From Candidatus Thalassospirochaeta sargassi (GTDB taxonomy: Bacteria; Spirochaetota; Spirochaetia; UBA9216), in the NCBI GenBank assembly GCA_028532855.1, contig JAQQAL010000034.1:1-53460 (forward strand): a DNA stretch of 53,460 nt. The letters are read 5' to 3'. A program made the position numbers and the translations under genes. Of the stretch, positions 1 through 8,769 are shown piece after piece. The notes beneath the pieces were generated by a model. It did not search any database and was not told the DNA's origin. It saw nothing but the letters and a program-made list of their open reading frames with translations. Within the stretch, counting starts at the first letter, position 1. Each line of letters begins with the position of its first letter.

Positions 1-914
1 CAACTATTTTCACTTCCTTCTCTATTTTTCTTTACTTCAGTCCCGGCCATATGCTCAAAAACCTTTACGACCGCAGAGGCGTTTTCCTCTCCGAAACCCA
101 TATTCTGGCCAACCTTATTTACTTCGTGTACAATATTTGACAAAAACACCGGAACATCAAGAGATTCGGAAAAATTACGGATTAACTCTGTATCCTTTAC
201 CATTGTCCTGAGATGAAATGAAACGTCAAAATCCCTGTCTATTACGGAGCCGCCGACACCGCCTACAACAGGCGAGCGAAAGTCTGATTCCATCCAAACC
301 TTCACTATCTCTTCCGGATCAATGCCAGCTTTGGAGGCTAGCACAATTGATTCGCATACTGCGGCGACAACGGTCGAGACGAGGTGGTTTCCGCATAGCT
401 TGGAAGCATAGCCTTTTCCGCTGCTGCCCATATAGTGAACGGTTTCACCGAGAACACTCAGGACAACAGATGCCCGGTCGTAGATTTCGCGTTCACCGCC
501 GGCCATTATCCACAGCCCACCTGAGTTAGCCTCTGCCTTCGACCCGTGAATGGGAGCATCAATAAAGAAAGCACCTTTCTTTGCGAACTCAGCAGCCGCG
601 TCAAGGGCTGTATCCGGAAGCTGAGTACTCATATCAATAAAAATCTGCCCCTTGGAGGCATTTTTATACAGACCATCATCGCCCAGCATGATGGAGTCGA
701 AGGCGTCCTTATTCCAGACGGCACTTATAACAAAGTCGGCGCCTGCCGCTGCCGCTGCAGGGGAAGTGAAATATGCTGCACCGGCCTGGATCAGCTCCGA
801 TGCATTCTCCTTCGTTCTGTTGAAACAGTTTACTTCATATCCATTATCAATCAAAGTTTTACCTATTCCGGTCGCGATTATTCCCGCACCCATAACGGCT
901 ATTTTTTTGTTCAT
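1..914 (-). CDS. NAD(P)-dependent 3-hydroxyisobutyrate dehydrogenase-like reductase (3' end cut by window)
   Basis: This is a cytoplasmic beta-hydroxyacid dehydrogenase of the 3-hydroxyisobutyrate dehydrogenase / tartronate semialdehyde reductase family. I translated it from the ATG at 912-914, and the frame is open to base 1. The N-terminus has the Rossmann motif MGAGIIATGIG. A substrate-loop motif FIDMSTQLPD follows near residue 95, and near residue 170 is GKGYASKLCGNHL with the family's catalytic Lys and Asn. The 304 codons visible are close to the usual full length (290-300), so only the extreme C-terminus should be missing. It is last in the operon with the SorC regulator, FGGY kinase and epimerase, 40 bp after the regulator. 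A role in oxidising or reducing a sugar-acid or polyol intermediate is inferred; the substrate is unknown. Confidence 0.88.
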   Translation of the reverse strand, partial: MNKKIAVMGAGIIATGIGKTLIDNGYEVNCFNRTKENASELIQAGAAYFTSPAAAAAGADFVISAVWNKDAFDSIMLGDDGLYKNASKGQIFIDMSTQLPDTALDAAAEFAKKGAFFIDAPIHGSKAEANSGGLWIMAGGEREIYDRASVVLSVLGETVHYMGSSGKGYASKLCGNHLVSTVVAAVCESIVLASKAGIDPEEIVKVWMESDFRSPVVGGVGGSVIDRDFDVSFHLRTMVKDTELIRNFSESLDVPVFLSNIVHEVNKVGQNMGFGEENASAVVKVFEHMAGTEVKKNREGSENS

Positions 915-954
915 TTTAAAACTCCTTTATATAGCTTTTTGATTATATCATATT

Positions 955-1908
955 TTAGATTATTTTGTCGGCAGTTTGTTCATCGGTGATGAATGTTGTT
1001 AACCAACCGCCTTTAAGCGAGGCTTTAATTATTCTGATTTTTGAATCTCCAAAAGCAATTCCAAATCTATTTTTCACAGACTTCCACGATTTTTCATCAA
1101 AAGCGACCATACGGGTAAGCGAATCAACCTCAATCAATTTTCCGTCATCATCAAGACTGAAAGAACCTATATCACCTATTATTCCGCGTGCTCGCATGTC
1201 CTTCATATCAATAGCGCTGATATGTCCGCCTGCGTAGAGAGCGGAGCTGCTTCTGCTGTCGAATGAACTCATCCCGACGACGGCGGCATTCAGGCTTTTA
1301 CAGGCTTCAGCATTCTGGTTATTGCTCATGCTTTTGAAGAGCTGTCTCCGAATCTCCTCACTACTTACGATATACGGAGCATGAAGATATACGGAGCCGC
1401 AGTTCCATGATGATGAAAGCTTATGAACAAGCTCGTGCGAATCAAAAGCAGCCTCGGAAGCGCCGAGCGAGCCGGCGAGCTGAACAGCCGCTATACTCAA
1501 AGGCGGCTTCAGGGCAAGTGCATCTACTGCCTCTTTCAGGCTGGTTCCGAAGGTAAAACCGACAAAACTGCCAGGTTCAAGCCGGCTGTAGATAATGTCG
1601 GCCGAGAAACGACCGAGCTGTTTCTTAATTTCATCATGTCCAAACCCTCGGGGCAGCCTCAGAACAGCTGCGTCAATACCATAGCGGTCCCTGAGGCCGG
1701 ACTCAAGATCCTCGGCCCGCCTGAAAAAATGATTAATCGAAATAGTGACAATACCCTTATGCTGAGCCTCGGTTATCATCTTTGAAACAAGCGAGCGTGA
1801 AATATTCATTTTCGATGCTATTTCAGCCTGCTGCATTCCCTTCAGATAGTACAGTTCAGCCGCTTCAGCAAGCACAGCCCATCTTTCCCATTCCGTATCA
1901 GTCTGCAA
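955..1908 (-). CDS. SorC/DeoR-type sugar-binding transcriptional regulator
   Basis: This 317-residue regulator has an N-terminal helix-turn-helix (about residues 22-50, KGMQQAEIASKMNISRSLVS) followed by a SorC-type effector domain that normally binds a phosphorylated sugar. The start codon is TTG (1906-1908), supported by GGAG about nine bases upstream. That GGAG lies inside the end of the kinase gene, and only 6 bp separate the two genes. Its place inside the epimerase-kinase-reductase operon suggests it controls that operon, sensing a sugar phosphate made by the kinase or epimerase. The likely target is the inverted repeat just upstream of the epimerase gene. Family assignment is firm; effector and repressor/activator mode are inferred. 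Confidence 0.88.
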   Translation of the reverse strand: MQTDTEWERWAVLAEAAELYYLKGMQQAEIASKMNISRSLVSKMITEAQHKGIVTISINHFFRRAEDLESGLRDRYGIDAAVLRLPRGFGHDEIKKQLGRFSADIIYSRLEPGSFVGFTFGTSLKEAVDALALKPPLSIAAVQLAGSLGASEAAFDSHELVHKLSSSWNCGSVYLHAPYIVSSEEIRRQLFKSMSNNQNAEACKSLNAAVVGMSSFDSRSSSALYAGGHISAIDMKDMRARGIIGDIGSFSLDDDGKLIEVDSLTRMVAFDEKSWKSVKNRFGIAFGDSKIRIIKASLKGGWLTTFITDEQTADKII

Positions 1909-1914
1909 AATATA

Positions 1915-3456
1915 CTACTCCAGAGTCTTAACCAGCCTGGCTGATTCATCCTTCAACGCTTCATATGTTGCTTCATACTGACGCACGTATTCCTTGTATT
2001 TCTCAGTATTTTCCGGATTAGGTTTAATAACCTTGTCTATCCGAACCATAGCATCAGCCCCGCTCTGCAAATCAGGATAAATTCCCGCGCCGACTGCTCC
2101 GGCAATAGCCGAACCCAGCGACACAGCCTGCTGTTCCTCTGGTATTGTAAATGGAATCCCGCAGACATCGGCGTGAATCTGCATCCAGAGATCGCTCTGT
2201 GTAGCACCGCCGCAGGTTATTATTTCATCAATATGAACACCGCCCTCTTCCATCTTCTTCAGAATTACCGCGGTCCCGTAAACTACACCCTCCATAATTG
2301 CTCTGAAAATATGGGCGGGGGTATGCTTCAGGGTCAGTCCGCGAATTACTCCTCGGCTGTTTGCATCAACCCATGGGGTTCTGTTACCCTGCCAGTGTTC
2401 AAGTACAACAAGGCCTTCAGAACCGGGCGGAAGTTCAGCTGCCTGTTCGTTAAGAACATCATAGATCGACACACCGCGACGCTCAGCTTCTTCCTTAATT
2501 TCGGAATTCAAAAAATTCGAGACAAACCATTTGATAATAGAACCGGTTGAAATCTGTCCAGCTTCTACAACCTCGGCGCCGGGAATTATTGCGCCGGGAA
2601 AAGTTCCAAAAATGCCGGGAGCATGAAGTTCAGTATCGGTCAAACCGATATGCAGCTGTGAAGAACCGGTTATTAACGCAAGTTTTCCCGGCTTAAGGGC
2701 ATTAACACCGATAACACCGATGTATGCATCAGCACCGCCACCGGCGACAGGAATCCCCTCTTTTAGTCCGGTCTCAGCAGCGACCGATGCTGAAAGACCT
2801 CCTACGACCTCACCTATTTCAACAATTCTCTCAGGCAGTTTTTCAAAGATATCACCAAGGCCTATTTTCTCATAGAGTGATCTGGGATACCCGCCTTCGT
2901 TCTTATTGTAGAACCAACGCACTGATACGGTATTAATATTAGCGGTTATTTTTCCGGTAAGCCTGTAGGCCAGCCAGTCGGTATGTTCAAAAATGGTCCC
3001 GGCATTATTGTAAACCCCGGGCTCATTGCGTTTTAACCATAGATTCTTGCAGGGAAACCATTCCGCAGACACCTTGCCGTGGCCAACGTACTTCAACGCC
3101 GGATCGCCGCATGCTGCTATCTCATCAGCCTCCTCTACAGCCCTGATGTCCATCCACATGACAGCGTCGCGAAGCGGCTTACCATTTTTATCAAGACAGA
3201 CAACGGTACAGCTGGTTCCGTCAAGGCCCACACCCTCAATATCTGCCGGATTGATATCGGACTTCGCAATTGCTTCTTTTATACAGGCAATCAGAGAGGC
3301 ATCCCACTGTTCTATGCTCTGCTCACCCCAGCCCGGATTTCGATGAATATTCTTATTCGCGCTGACTCCGAAGCTTACACACTTTCCTTTTTCATCATAG
3401 ATACCCGCACGGATACTTTCAGTCCCCGCGTCTATTCCAAGTACGTATCTGCTCAT
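1915..3456 (-). CDS. FGGY-family pentulose kinase (D-ribulokinase-like)
   Basis: This is an ATP-dependent sugar kinase of 513 residues with both FGGY lobes. The N-terminal phosphate-binding motif is GIDAGTESIRAGIYD (residues 7-21), EGVGLDGTS follows near residue 76, and the C-terminal signature is ITCGGATQSDLWMQIHADV. The start overlaps the stop of the ribulose-phosphate epimerase by ATGA (3453-3456), and an AGGAGGA sequence lies upstream, so translation is coupled. Coupling to a pentulose-5-phosphate epimerase makes a pentulose (ribulose or xylulose) the most likely substrate. FGGY kinases vary widely, so the exact sugar is open. Confidence 0.88.
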   Translation of the reverse strand: MSRYVLGIDAGTESIRAGIYDEKGKCVSFGVSANKNIHRNPGWGEQSIEQWDASLIACIKEAIAKSDINPADIEGVGLDGTSCTVVCLDKNGKPLRDAVMWMDIRAVEEADEIAACGDPALKYVGHGKVSAEWFPCKNLWLKRNEPGVYNNAGTIFEHTDWLAYRLTGKITANINTVSVRWFYNKNEGGYPRSLYEKIGLGDIFEKLPERIVEIGEVVGGLSASVAAETGLKEGIPVAGGGADAYIGVIGVNALKPGKLALITGSSQLHIGLTDTELHAPGIFGTFPGAIIPGAEVVEAGQISTGSIIKWFVSNFLNSEIKEEAERRGVSIYDVLNEQAAELPPGSEGLVVLEHWQGNRTPWVDANSRGVIRGLTLKHTPAHIFRAIMEGVVYGTAVILKKMEEGGVHIDEIITCGGATQSDLWMQIHADVCGIPFTIPEEQQAVSLGSAIAGAVGAGIYPDLQSGADAMVRIDKVIKPNPENTEKYKEYVRQYEATYEALKDESARLVKTLE

Positions 3457-4106
3457 TCTTTTATCATCCTCCTGATATTTTCAATATTGTCCTGTATATT
3501 TCCACTAAAAATACCGCTGCCGAAAGTCAGAATATCAGCACCGGCATCAATGATTGACCGCATGGTTTTCGTGTTGACGCCGCCGTCAACCGAGATCTGT
3601 GTTTCAAGGTTGTTTCTGGATATATAATCAGCCGTCATTTCTATCTTTTTAAGTATTTTTGGGTTGAAATCCTGACCGCCGATGCCAGGGTCAACTCCAA
3701 GAATATTTATAAAATCGGCTTCATCAAGAAAGAATTCCATATCTTCAAAACGAGTAGCCGGAATAAAACTTATCCCGGGGCTCACGCCGTCCCGTCTGAT
3801 CTTTTTCATCAGCCTGGACGGAAGCTCACAGCTTTCATACTGAATTGTCAGAATATCAACGCTGCTTACTAGAAAAGTTTCAGCTATAGCGGGCATATTA
3901 TGCACGGCAAGATGGGCTTCGAGGACTGAAGAAGTTTCATAGCGCAGGTCTTTAATCGTCTGATCACTGAAGGCGATATGCGGGGTATAATGACCGTCGC
4001 AAACATCAACATGGAACCTGCTTATTCCGCAGTCTTCCGCAAGCTTCAAATCGCGGCTGATGTGCACATGGTTGGCCGCGAGGATTGATCCGCATAATTC
4101 TATCAT
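3453..4106 (-). CDS. rpe: Ribulose-phosphate 3-epimerase family protein
   Basis: This is a TIM-barrel epimerase (217 residues) that normally interconverts D-ribulose 5-phosphate and D-xylulose 5-phosphate. The family pattern is clear: GSILAAN near the N-terminus, FHVDVCDGHYTPHIAF with the metal-binding His/Asp, LEAHLAVHNM with a second metal His, SVDGGVN with the catalytic Asp, and a C-terminal phosphate site DILTFGSGIF. The central segment GVDPGIGGQDFNPKIL replaces the usual VNPGFGGQ-F. Because it is operon-encoded and somewhat diverged, it may be a pathway-specific epimerase rather than the housekeeping enzyme. The ATG at 4104-4106 has no Shine-Dalgarno sequence and lies 6 nt from a predicted -10 box. 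Confidence 0.9.
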   Translation of the reverse strand: MIELCGSILAANHVHISRDLKLAEDCGISRFHVDVCDGHYTPHIAFSDQTIKDLRYETSSVLEAHLAVHNMPAIAETFLVSSVDILTIQYESCELPSRLMKKIRRDGVSPGISFIPATRFEDMEFFLDEADFINILGVDPGIGGQDFNPKILKKIEMTADYISRNNLETQISVDGGVNTKTMRSIIDAGADILTFGSGIFSGNIQDNIENIRRMIKE

Positions 4107-4112
4107 GGGAAT

Positions 4113-4157
4113 ATTGTAAAGCCAAATTTCCCGATTGTAAATAATGTTATATTATTT
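4113..4157 (-). promoter_or_regulatory. Predicted promoter with overlapping inverted repeat for the epimerase-kinase-SorC operon
   Basis: On the minus strand TTTACA, 17 bp, then TACAAT (-10 at 4113-4118) precedes the epimerase gene. A perfect inverted repeat, AAATAAT-5 nt-ATTATTT (4139-4157), covers the -35 side. It is a plausible operator for the SorC-type regulator of this operon. A transcript from this promoter would begin at or very near the start codon. An alternative -10 (TATAAC) lies inside the repeat but has a poor -35. Confidence 0.5.
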
Positions 4158-4183
4158 TTCACATAATTTACGAATCATCGGGC

Positions 4184-5365
4184 TCAGAGCGTCTTCAGTA
4201 CCCCTGCCAGTTTTTCTATTGCTGATTCAATAACCGTAGCCTCACTCATGGTAAAGTTCAGCCTCATTGTTGAAAAACCTTTCGTTTCTTCTGTGTAGAA
4301 GTATTTCCCGGGAACGTAGGCTACATTCTGCTCAACAGCCTGCCAGTATCCATCCACCAGGTTGAGCCCCTCAGGACCTTCGACCCATATAAACATTCCG
4401 CCCTCAGGCCTGGAGAAGGTGAAGTCGGCTGGAAAATACTTTTCAAGAGCGTTCAGCATAGCCGCATGCCTGGGCCTGTACAGCTCAATAATCTTGGGCA
4501 GCTGCTGATTCAGAAAGCCCCCGGCAACATATTCGGCCGCTATAGCCTGTGAAAAAGTAGCGGTGTGCAGATCAACACCCTGCTTTACAACAACCATCCA
4601 CTCCGAAATTGTCTCAGGAGCAGCAACCACGCCTATGCGCAACCCGGGGGCAAGGACTTTGGATAATGTCGTGACATACACAACATTGTCCGGCGCCATT
4701 GTTTTTATAGCAGGCACCGGTTCTCCGGTATACCTGAGATTACTGTATGGATCATCTTCAACAAGAAGGGCATCATATTTAAGTATAATTTCGGCGATCT
4801 CTTTTCTTCGTTCAATGCTGATACTGCGGCCCGTAGGGTTCTGGAATGTGGGTACAGTATATACAAATTTAATGTTATGGTTCTTCAGAGTCTCTTCTAA
4901 CGATTCGGGAATCAGCCCCTCATCATCCATCTCCATCTCAATAAAACAGGGTTCATAGGGTTTGAATGCCTGTATCGCTCCCAGATAGGTTGGAGCTTCG
5001 ACGGCAATCTTATCGCCCTTCGACACAAGGACCTTGCAGAGTGAATCCAGAACACCCTGTGATCCGCTCTGAATCAGGACCTGTTCAGGGCTAAGCCTGA
5101 TGCCTTTCTGCCCCAGATAGTCGGCCATAGCCTCACGCAGAGGAGTAAAACCTTCGCTTAGATCATATTGAAAAGCGGACGAACCGTATTTTGACATAAC
5201 CTTGTCAATCAAATCCTTTATGGTATCCATTGGGAAACTGTCAGGACTAGGTATTCCACCGGCCAGAGAAACCATCCCCGGCTTCCCTACAACCTTCAGT
5301 ATTTCCCGGATCGCGCTTGCACCCATCTTGCCGGTACGATCGGCGAGTAGATCAGTATAATTCAT
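4184..5365 (-). CDS. PLP-dependent aminotransferase, class I/II (2-aminoadipate/MocR-like fold)
   Basis: This 393-residue fold-type I aminotransferase shows the expected landmarks: an N-terminal SLAGGIPSPDSFP segment, FQNPTG with the cofactor-contacting Asn (residue 176), VEDDPYSNLRY with the Asp/Tyr pair (residues 204-207), TTLSKVLAPGLRIG with the Schiff-base Lys at 236, and a C-terminal MRLNFT arginine that binds the substrate carboxylate. It resembles LysN/2-aminoadipate-type enzymes and the catalytic half of MocR proteins, but has no GntR DNA-binding domain. It follows the cellobiose phosphorylase by 46 bp with its own GAGGAG, so it is probably co-transcribed, although no sugar link is obvious. 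The amino-acid substrate is not known. Confidence 0.88.
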   Translation of the reverse strand: MNYTDLLADRTGKMGASAIREILKVVGKPGMVSLAGGIPSPDSFPMDTIKDLIDKVMSKYGSSAFQYDLSEGFTPLREAMADYLGQKGIRLSPEQVLIQSGSQGVLDSLCKVLVSKGDKIAVEAPTYLGAIQAFKPYEPCFIEMEMDDEGLIPESLEETLKNHNIKFVYTVPTFQNPTGRSISIERRKEIAEIILKYDALLVEDDPYSNLRYTGEPVPAIKTMAPDNVVYVTTLSKVLAPGLRIGVVAAPETISEWMVVVKQGVDLHTATFSQAIAAEYVAGGFLNQQLPKIIELYRPRHAAMLNALEKYFPADFTFSRPEGGMFIWVEGPEGLNLVDGYWQAVEQNVAYVPGKYFYTEETKGFSTMRLNFTMSEATVIESAIEKLAGVLKTL

Positions 5366-5411
5366 AATTACTCCTCAGACCTCCGATTTTAGATGATCAG
5401 AGGCTCATGGA

Positions 5412-7880
5412 TCAAGCACCGTTATGTAGTCTACAACTCCTGAAATTTACCTTCACACGACCGGGACCATCGGTAAAGGGAACAGTCATAGGCTCCCCCT
5501 TGCTTAAGCCGTCGGGGTTATCAATTTTAATCTCATATCGGGTACCGCGAAAATAACGTACTACCTCGACCTTTTTCATTTCAGGCGGCAGACATGGGTC
5601 TATAACCAATCCGTCGAATGACGGCCTTATGCCCAGAATCCATTGGCTTGCGGCAACCCAGTTCCAGGCGGCTGTTCCGGTCAGCCAGGAGTTCTTTGCC
5701 TGGCCGCTTCGACCCGCCTCACTCCCCGCTATCATCTGCGAATAAACATAGGGTTCCGTCCGATGAAGGTCGCTTATTTCTTCAATATAGGCCGGAGCTA
5801 TGCGGCTGTAATAATCAAAGGCCTTTTCGCCCCTGCCCGCAACCGCCTCAGCAATGATAATCCAGGGATTATTGTGGCAGAATATGCCTCCGTTTTCTTT
5901 GTATCCCGGCGGGTAGGATGTAATTTCGCCCTTGGATAAATCGTATTCCTGGTAAGCGGGCGCAATGATATCGATACCGTATTCATGGGCCAGATGTTTC
6001 CCTACTGAATCAAGGGCTTTTATTGTATACCCTTCCTCAGCGCCGATACCCGCCATCCCGCAGAATCCCTGCGGTTCAATAAAAATCCTGCCGGCATCAT
6101 TTTCAGAACTTCCGACCTTTCGGCTTTCAGCGTCATAGGCACGCAGGAACCACTCGCCGTCCCAGCCTTCACTAAGGATGATCTTACTCATTTTATCCAC
6201 TGCTGCTCTGACGTAATCAGCCTCTCCGTTCAGGACTCCGGTTTCAACCAATCTTTCAGCTGCATCACAGAGTGCGGCATATTCACGTCCGGCATAGACG
6301 AGCATTCCAGCAATCATTACCGACTCCGCAGTACCGGAATCATTATTCACGACAGTCTGAAAGGACTCGTCGGGGTTGGTCGAATAGCAGTTAAGGTTAA
6401 GGCAGTCGTTCCAATCAGCCCTGCCTATCAGCGGCAGGCCGTGCGGGCCTGTATTCTCATTAATAAAATGAAATGCACGGACAAGATGCTCGGCCATTTT
6501 GACATCTTTAGTTGAGGGATCAGCGTTACCGGATGCATCAGCAAAGGGAACCTTAGCATCAAGCACCGAGAAATCTCCGGTTTCTTTAACATAGGCGGCA
6601 ACAGCAATTATCAGCCAGAGCGGATCATCATTGAAATCTCCGCCTATTGCGTCATTCCCCCGCTTTGTCAGCGGTTGATACTGATGAAAGGCCCCGCCTT
6701 CAGCAAGCTGAATTGATGCCACATCTATCAGCCTTACCCTGGCCCAGGCCGGCTCCATATGCATTATCCCAAGCAAATCCTGGTTTGTATCCCTGAAACC
6801 TATCCCCCTACCGATACCTGATTCATACATCGAAGCTGAGCGCGAGAGATTATAGGTTACCATACACTGGTACTGATTCCAGACATTGAGCATTCTATCA
6901 AGTTTATCATCTTCGGTCTTAACGCTGAAATGGGACAGCTTGTCATCCCAGAAATCGCAGAGCTTTGACAGTGCAGCATCAACATCCTTATCCGCTGCAA
7001 AGGCTGAAATAATCTCCTGCGCACCGGTACGGTTAAGTTTTCCGTCTATCCATTTCCTGTCGCCGTTCTCTACATAGCCCAGTACAAATATAAAACTTGT
7101 GCTCTCACCGGGCTGCAAATCAATATCCACCCTCTGCGAGGCCGCCGGATACCATCCGTCCGCTACTGAATTTCCGCTGTTCCCCTGTTCAACCGCGACA
7201 GGCCTGGATAGACTCCGATTGGGACCGATAAAACTATCCCTGTCCGTATCAAAACCATCGGGTACGCGGTTAAGACCGTAAAAGGAATAATGATCACGCC
7301 GTTCTCTATATTCGGTCTTGTGGTAGACACAGCCTCCGTCAATCTCAACCTCACCAATGTTCAGATTACGCTGAAAGTTAGTCATATCATCAAGAGCGTT
7401 CCAAAGACAGAATTCCATGAATGACCAGAGCTGCAGACTTCTGACACTGCTGCTGTTGTTTGAGATTTTGAGCCTGTGAACCTCACAGTTATACCCCCGG
7501 GGGACAAAAAACACCCCCTCGGTTTTGATCCCGTTCAATTCGGAGTTAATCTTCGTATACCCCATTCCATGCCGGCATTCATAGCTGTCGAGCTTGCGCA
7601 TAACGGGTTTCCAGGCCGGTGACCAGATTTCTCCATCATATTCGCCCCCGTTTTCACGCAGGTAAAAACAACGGCCGTTCATGTCCGCCGGAATATCGTT
7701 ATAGCGGTAACGGGTTATCCGTCTGAGAAGGGCATCCTTATAGAAGGCGTATCCGCCGCCTGTGTTGGAAAACAAAGAGAAGAAACCATCGGTGCCGAAA
7801 TAGTTTATCCAGGGCGACGGGGTTTCCGGGTTGGTTATTACATATTCCTTTTCTGCGTCATCAAAATAGCCGTATTTCAT
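5412..7880 (-). CDS. Cellobiose phosphorylase (glycoside hydrolase family 94)
   Basis: This cytoplasmic enzyme splits cellobiose with phosphate into alpha-glucose 1-phosphate and glucose, saving an ATP. At 822 residues it has the length of bacterial cellobiose phosphorylases. The N-terminus MKYGYFDDAEKEYVIT and PWINYFGTDGFFSLFSNTGGGY is characteristic. The (alpha/alpha)6 barrel carries GIGFRDTNQDLLG (361-371), then GRADWNDCLNLNCYS (486-500) with the general-acid Asp at 489, and HRTEPYVYSQMIAG near the C-terminus. The LNLNCYS...ESFQT context fits cellobiose rather than chitobiose phosphorylases. It lies downstream of the oligosaccharide permeases and GH9 gene, completing an uptake-trim-phosphorolyse route. 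Confidence 0.95.
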   Translation of the reverse strand: MKYGYFDDAEKEYVITNPETPSPWINYFGTDGFFSLFSNTGGGYAFYKDALLRRITRYRYNDIPADMNGRCFYLRENGGEYDGEIWSPAWKPVMRKLDSYECRHGMGYTKINSELNGIKTEGVFFVPRGYNCEVHRLKISNNSSSVRSLQLWSFMEFCLWNALDDMTNFQRNLNIGEVEIDGGCVYHKTEYRERRDHYSFYGLNRVPDGFDTDRDSFIGPNRSLSRPVAVEQGNSGNSVADGWYPAASQRVDIDLQPGESTSFIFVLGYVENGDRKWIDGKLNRTGAQEIISAFAADKDVDAALSKLCDFWDDKLSHFSVKTEDDKLDRMLNVWNQYQCMVTYNLSRSASMYESGIGRGIGFRDTNQDLLGIMHMEPAWARVRLIDVASIQLAEGGAFHQYQPLTKRGNDAIGGDFNDDPLWLIIAVAAYVKETGDFSVLDAKVPFADASGNADPSTKDVKMAEHLVRAFHFINENTGPHGLPLIGRADWNDCLNLNCYSTNPDESFQTVVNNDSGTAESVMIAGMLVYAGREYAALCDAAERLVETGVLNGEADYVRAAVDKMSKIILSEGWDGEWFLRAYDAESRKVGSSENDAGRIFIEPQGFCGMAGIGAEEGYTIKALDSVGKHLAHEYGIDIIAPAYQEYDLSKGEITSYPPGYKENGGIFCHNNPWIIIAEAVAGRGEKAFDYYSRIAPAYIEEISDLHRTEPYVYSQMIAGSEAGRSGQAKNSWLTGTAAWNWVAASQWILGIRPSFDGLVIDPCLPPEMKKVEVVRYFRGTRYEIKIDNPDGLSKGEPMTVPFTDGPGRVKVNFRSCRLHNGA

Positions 7881-7893
7881 AATTATCTCCTAA

Positions 7894-8769
7894 TCAGCCT
7901 TTCGTTGCTCCCTGCACAAGACCGTCGATTATCTGCTTTTGCAGTATTGTAAAAAATATCACGACAGGAACCGAGACAAGGATACATGCGGCAAGCATTC
8001 CTCCCCATCTGGATTGCTGCGTGGTAATGTACTCCATTAATCCAAGTGACACAGTTTTTGTATGTCTTCCGGTCAAAATTGAGGCAAACAGGATTTCATT
8101 CCATGCCATTATAAAAGAATAGATAGCTACAGCCGTCACACCAGGGGTAATTACAGGAAACAATACCCTGAAAATTGCCTGCCTGCGATTACATCCATCT
8201 ATCTGCGCCTGTTCATCCAGGGAGATTGGTATTGAATCAAGAAAATTCCGCAACATAAGGATAGAAAAAGGAAGAGCAAAACTCGTATAGGTGAAAATCA
8301 TTCCCCAATAGGTATCTTTCATCGGTATTCCCGTCAGCTTATAGACCTTACTGAAAAGTATAAAGTATGGAATTAGAAAAGCAATACCCGGAAACATCTG
8401 TGTAGAGAATAAGCTGAGTTCATAGAGCCTTTTCAATCTGAAATTTATCCTTGATAATGCATATGCAGCAAACAGACTTATTACTACGGAAAAAAACATT
8501 GTTCCTCCGCTGATAATCAGGCTGTTTTTCATATAATCAAGCATCCGTACAGTTTTATTCACCTTCATATAATTGTCAAAAGTCGGCTCTCTTGGAATCC
8601 AACGAGGAGAAAGCTCCTCCTTCATTATATCAGCAGATTGTATTTCAAGGGTCGATTTGAATGAGCCCGATACCATCCATAGATAAGGAATAAGAACACT
8701 TATCACAACCGCCGCAACCCCTATCATGAGAAATACCTTTTTCAGTTTTTTTCTATTTGTATAGGTCAT
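7894..8769 (-). CDS. Carbohydrate ABC transporter permease, MalG-type
   Basis: This is an inner-membrane permease subunit (291 residues, about six membrane segments) of a family-1 sugar importer. The EAA loop that docks the ATPase is visible as SLDEQAQIDGCNRRQAIFRVLFPVITPG. I chose the ATG at 8767-8769 (MTYTNRKK) over the TTG just before it, because GAGGAG is 8 bases upstream and the codon overlaps the preceding stop as TGATG. That arrangement implies coupled synthesis with the MalF-type partner. The neighbours point to cello-oligosaccharides as substrate. No ATPase gene accompanies the pair. Confidence 0.92.
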   Translation of the reverse strand: MTYTNRKKLKKVFLMIGVAAVVISVLIPYLWMVSGSFKSTLEIQSADIMKEELSPRWIPREPTFDNYMKVNKTVRMLDYMKNSLIISGGTMFFSVVISLFAAYALSRINFRLKRLYELSLFSTQMFPGIAFLIPYFILFSKVYKLTGIPMKDTYWGMIFTYTSFALPFSILMLRNFLDSIPISLDEQAQIDGCNRRQAIFRVLFPVITPGVTAVAIYSFIMAWNEILFASILTGRHTKTVSLGLMEYITTQQSRWGGMLAACILVSVPVVIFFTILQKQIIDGLVQGATKG

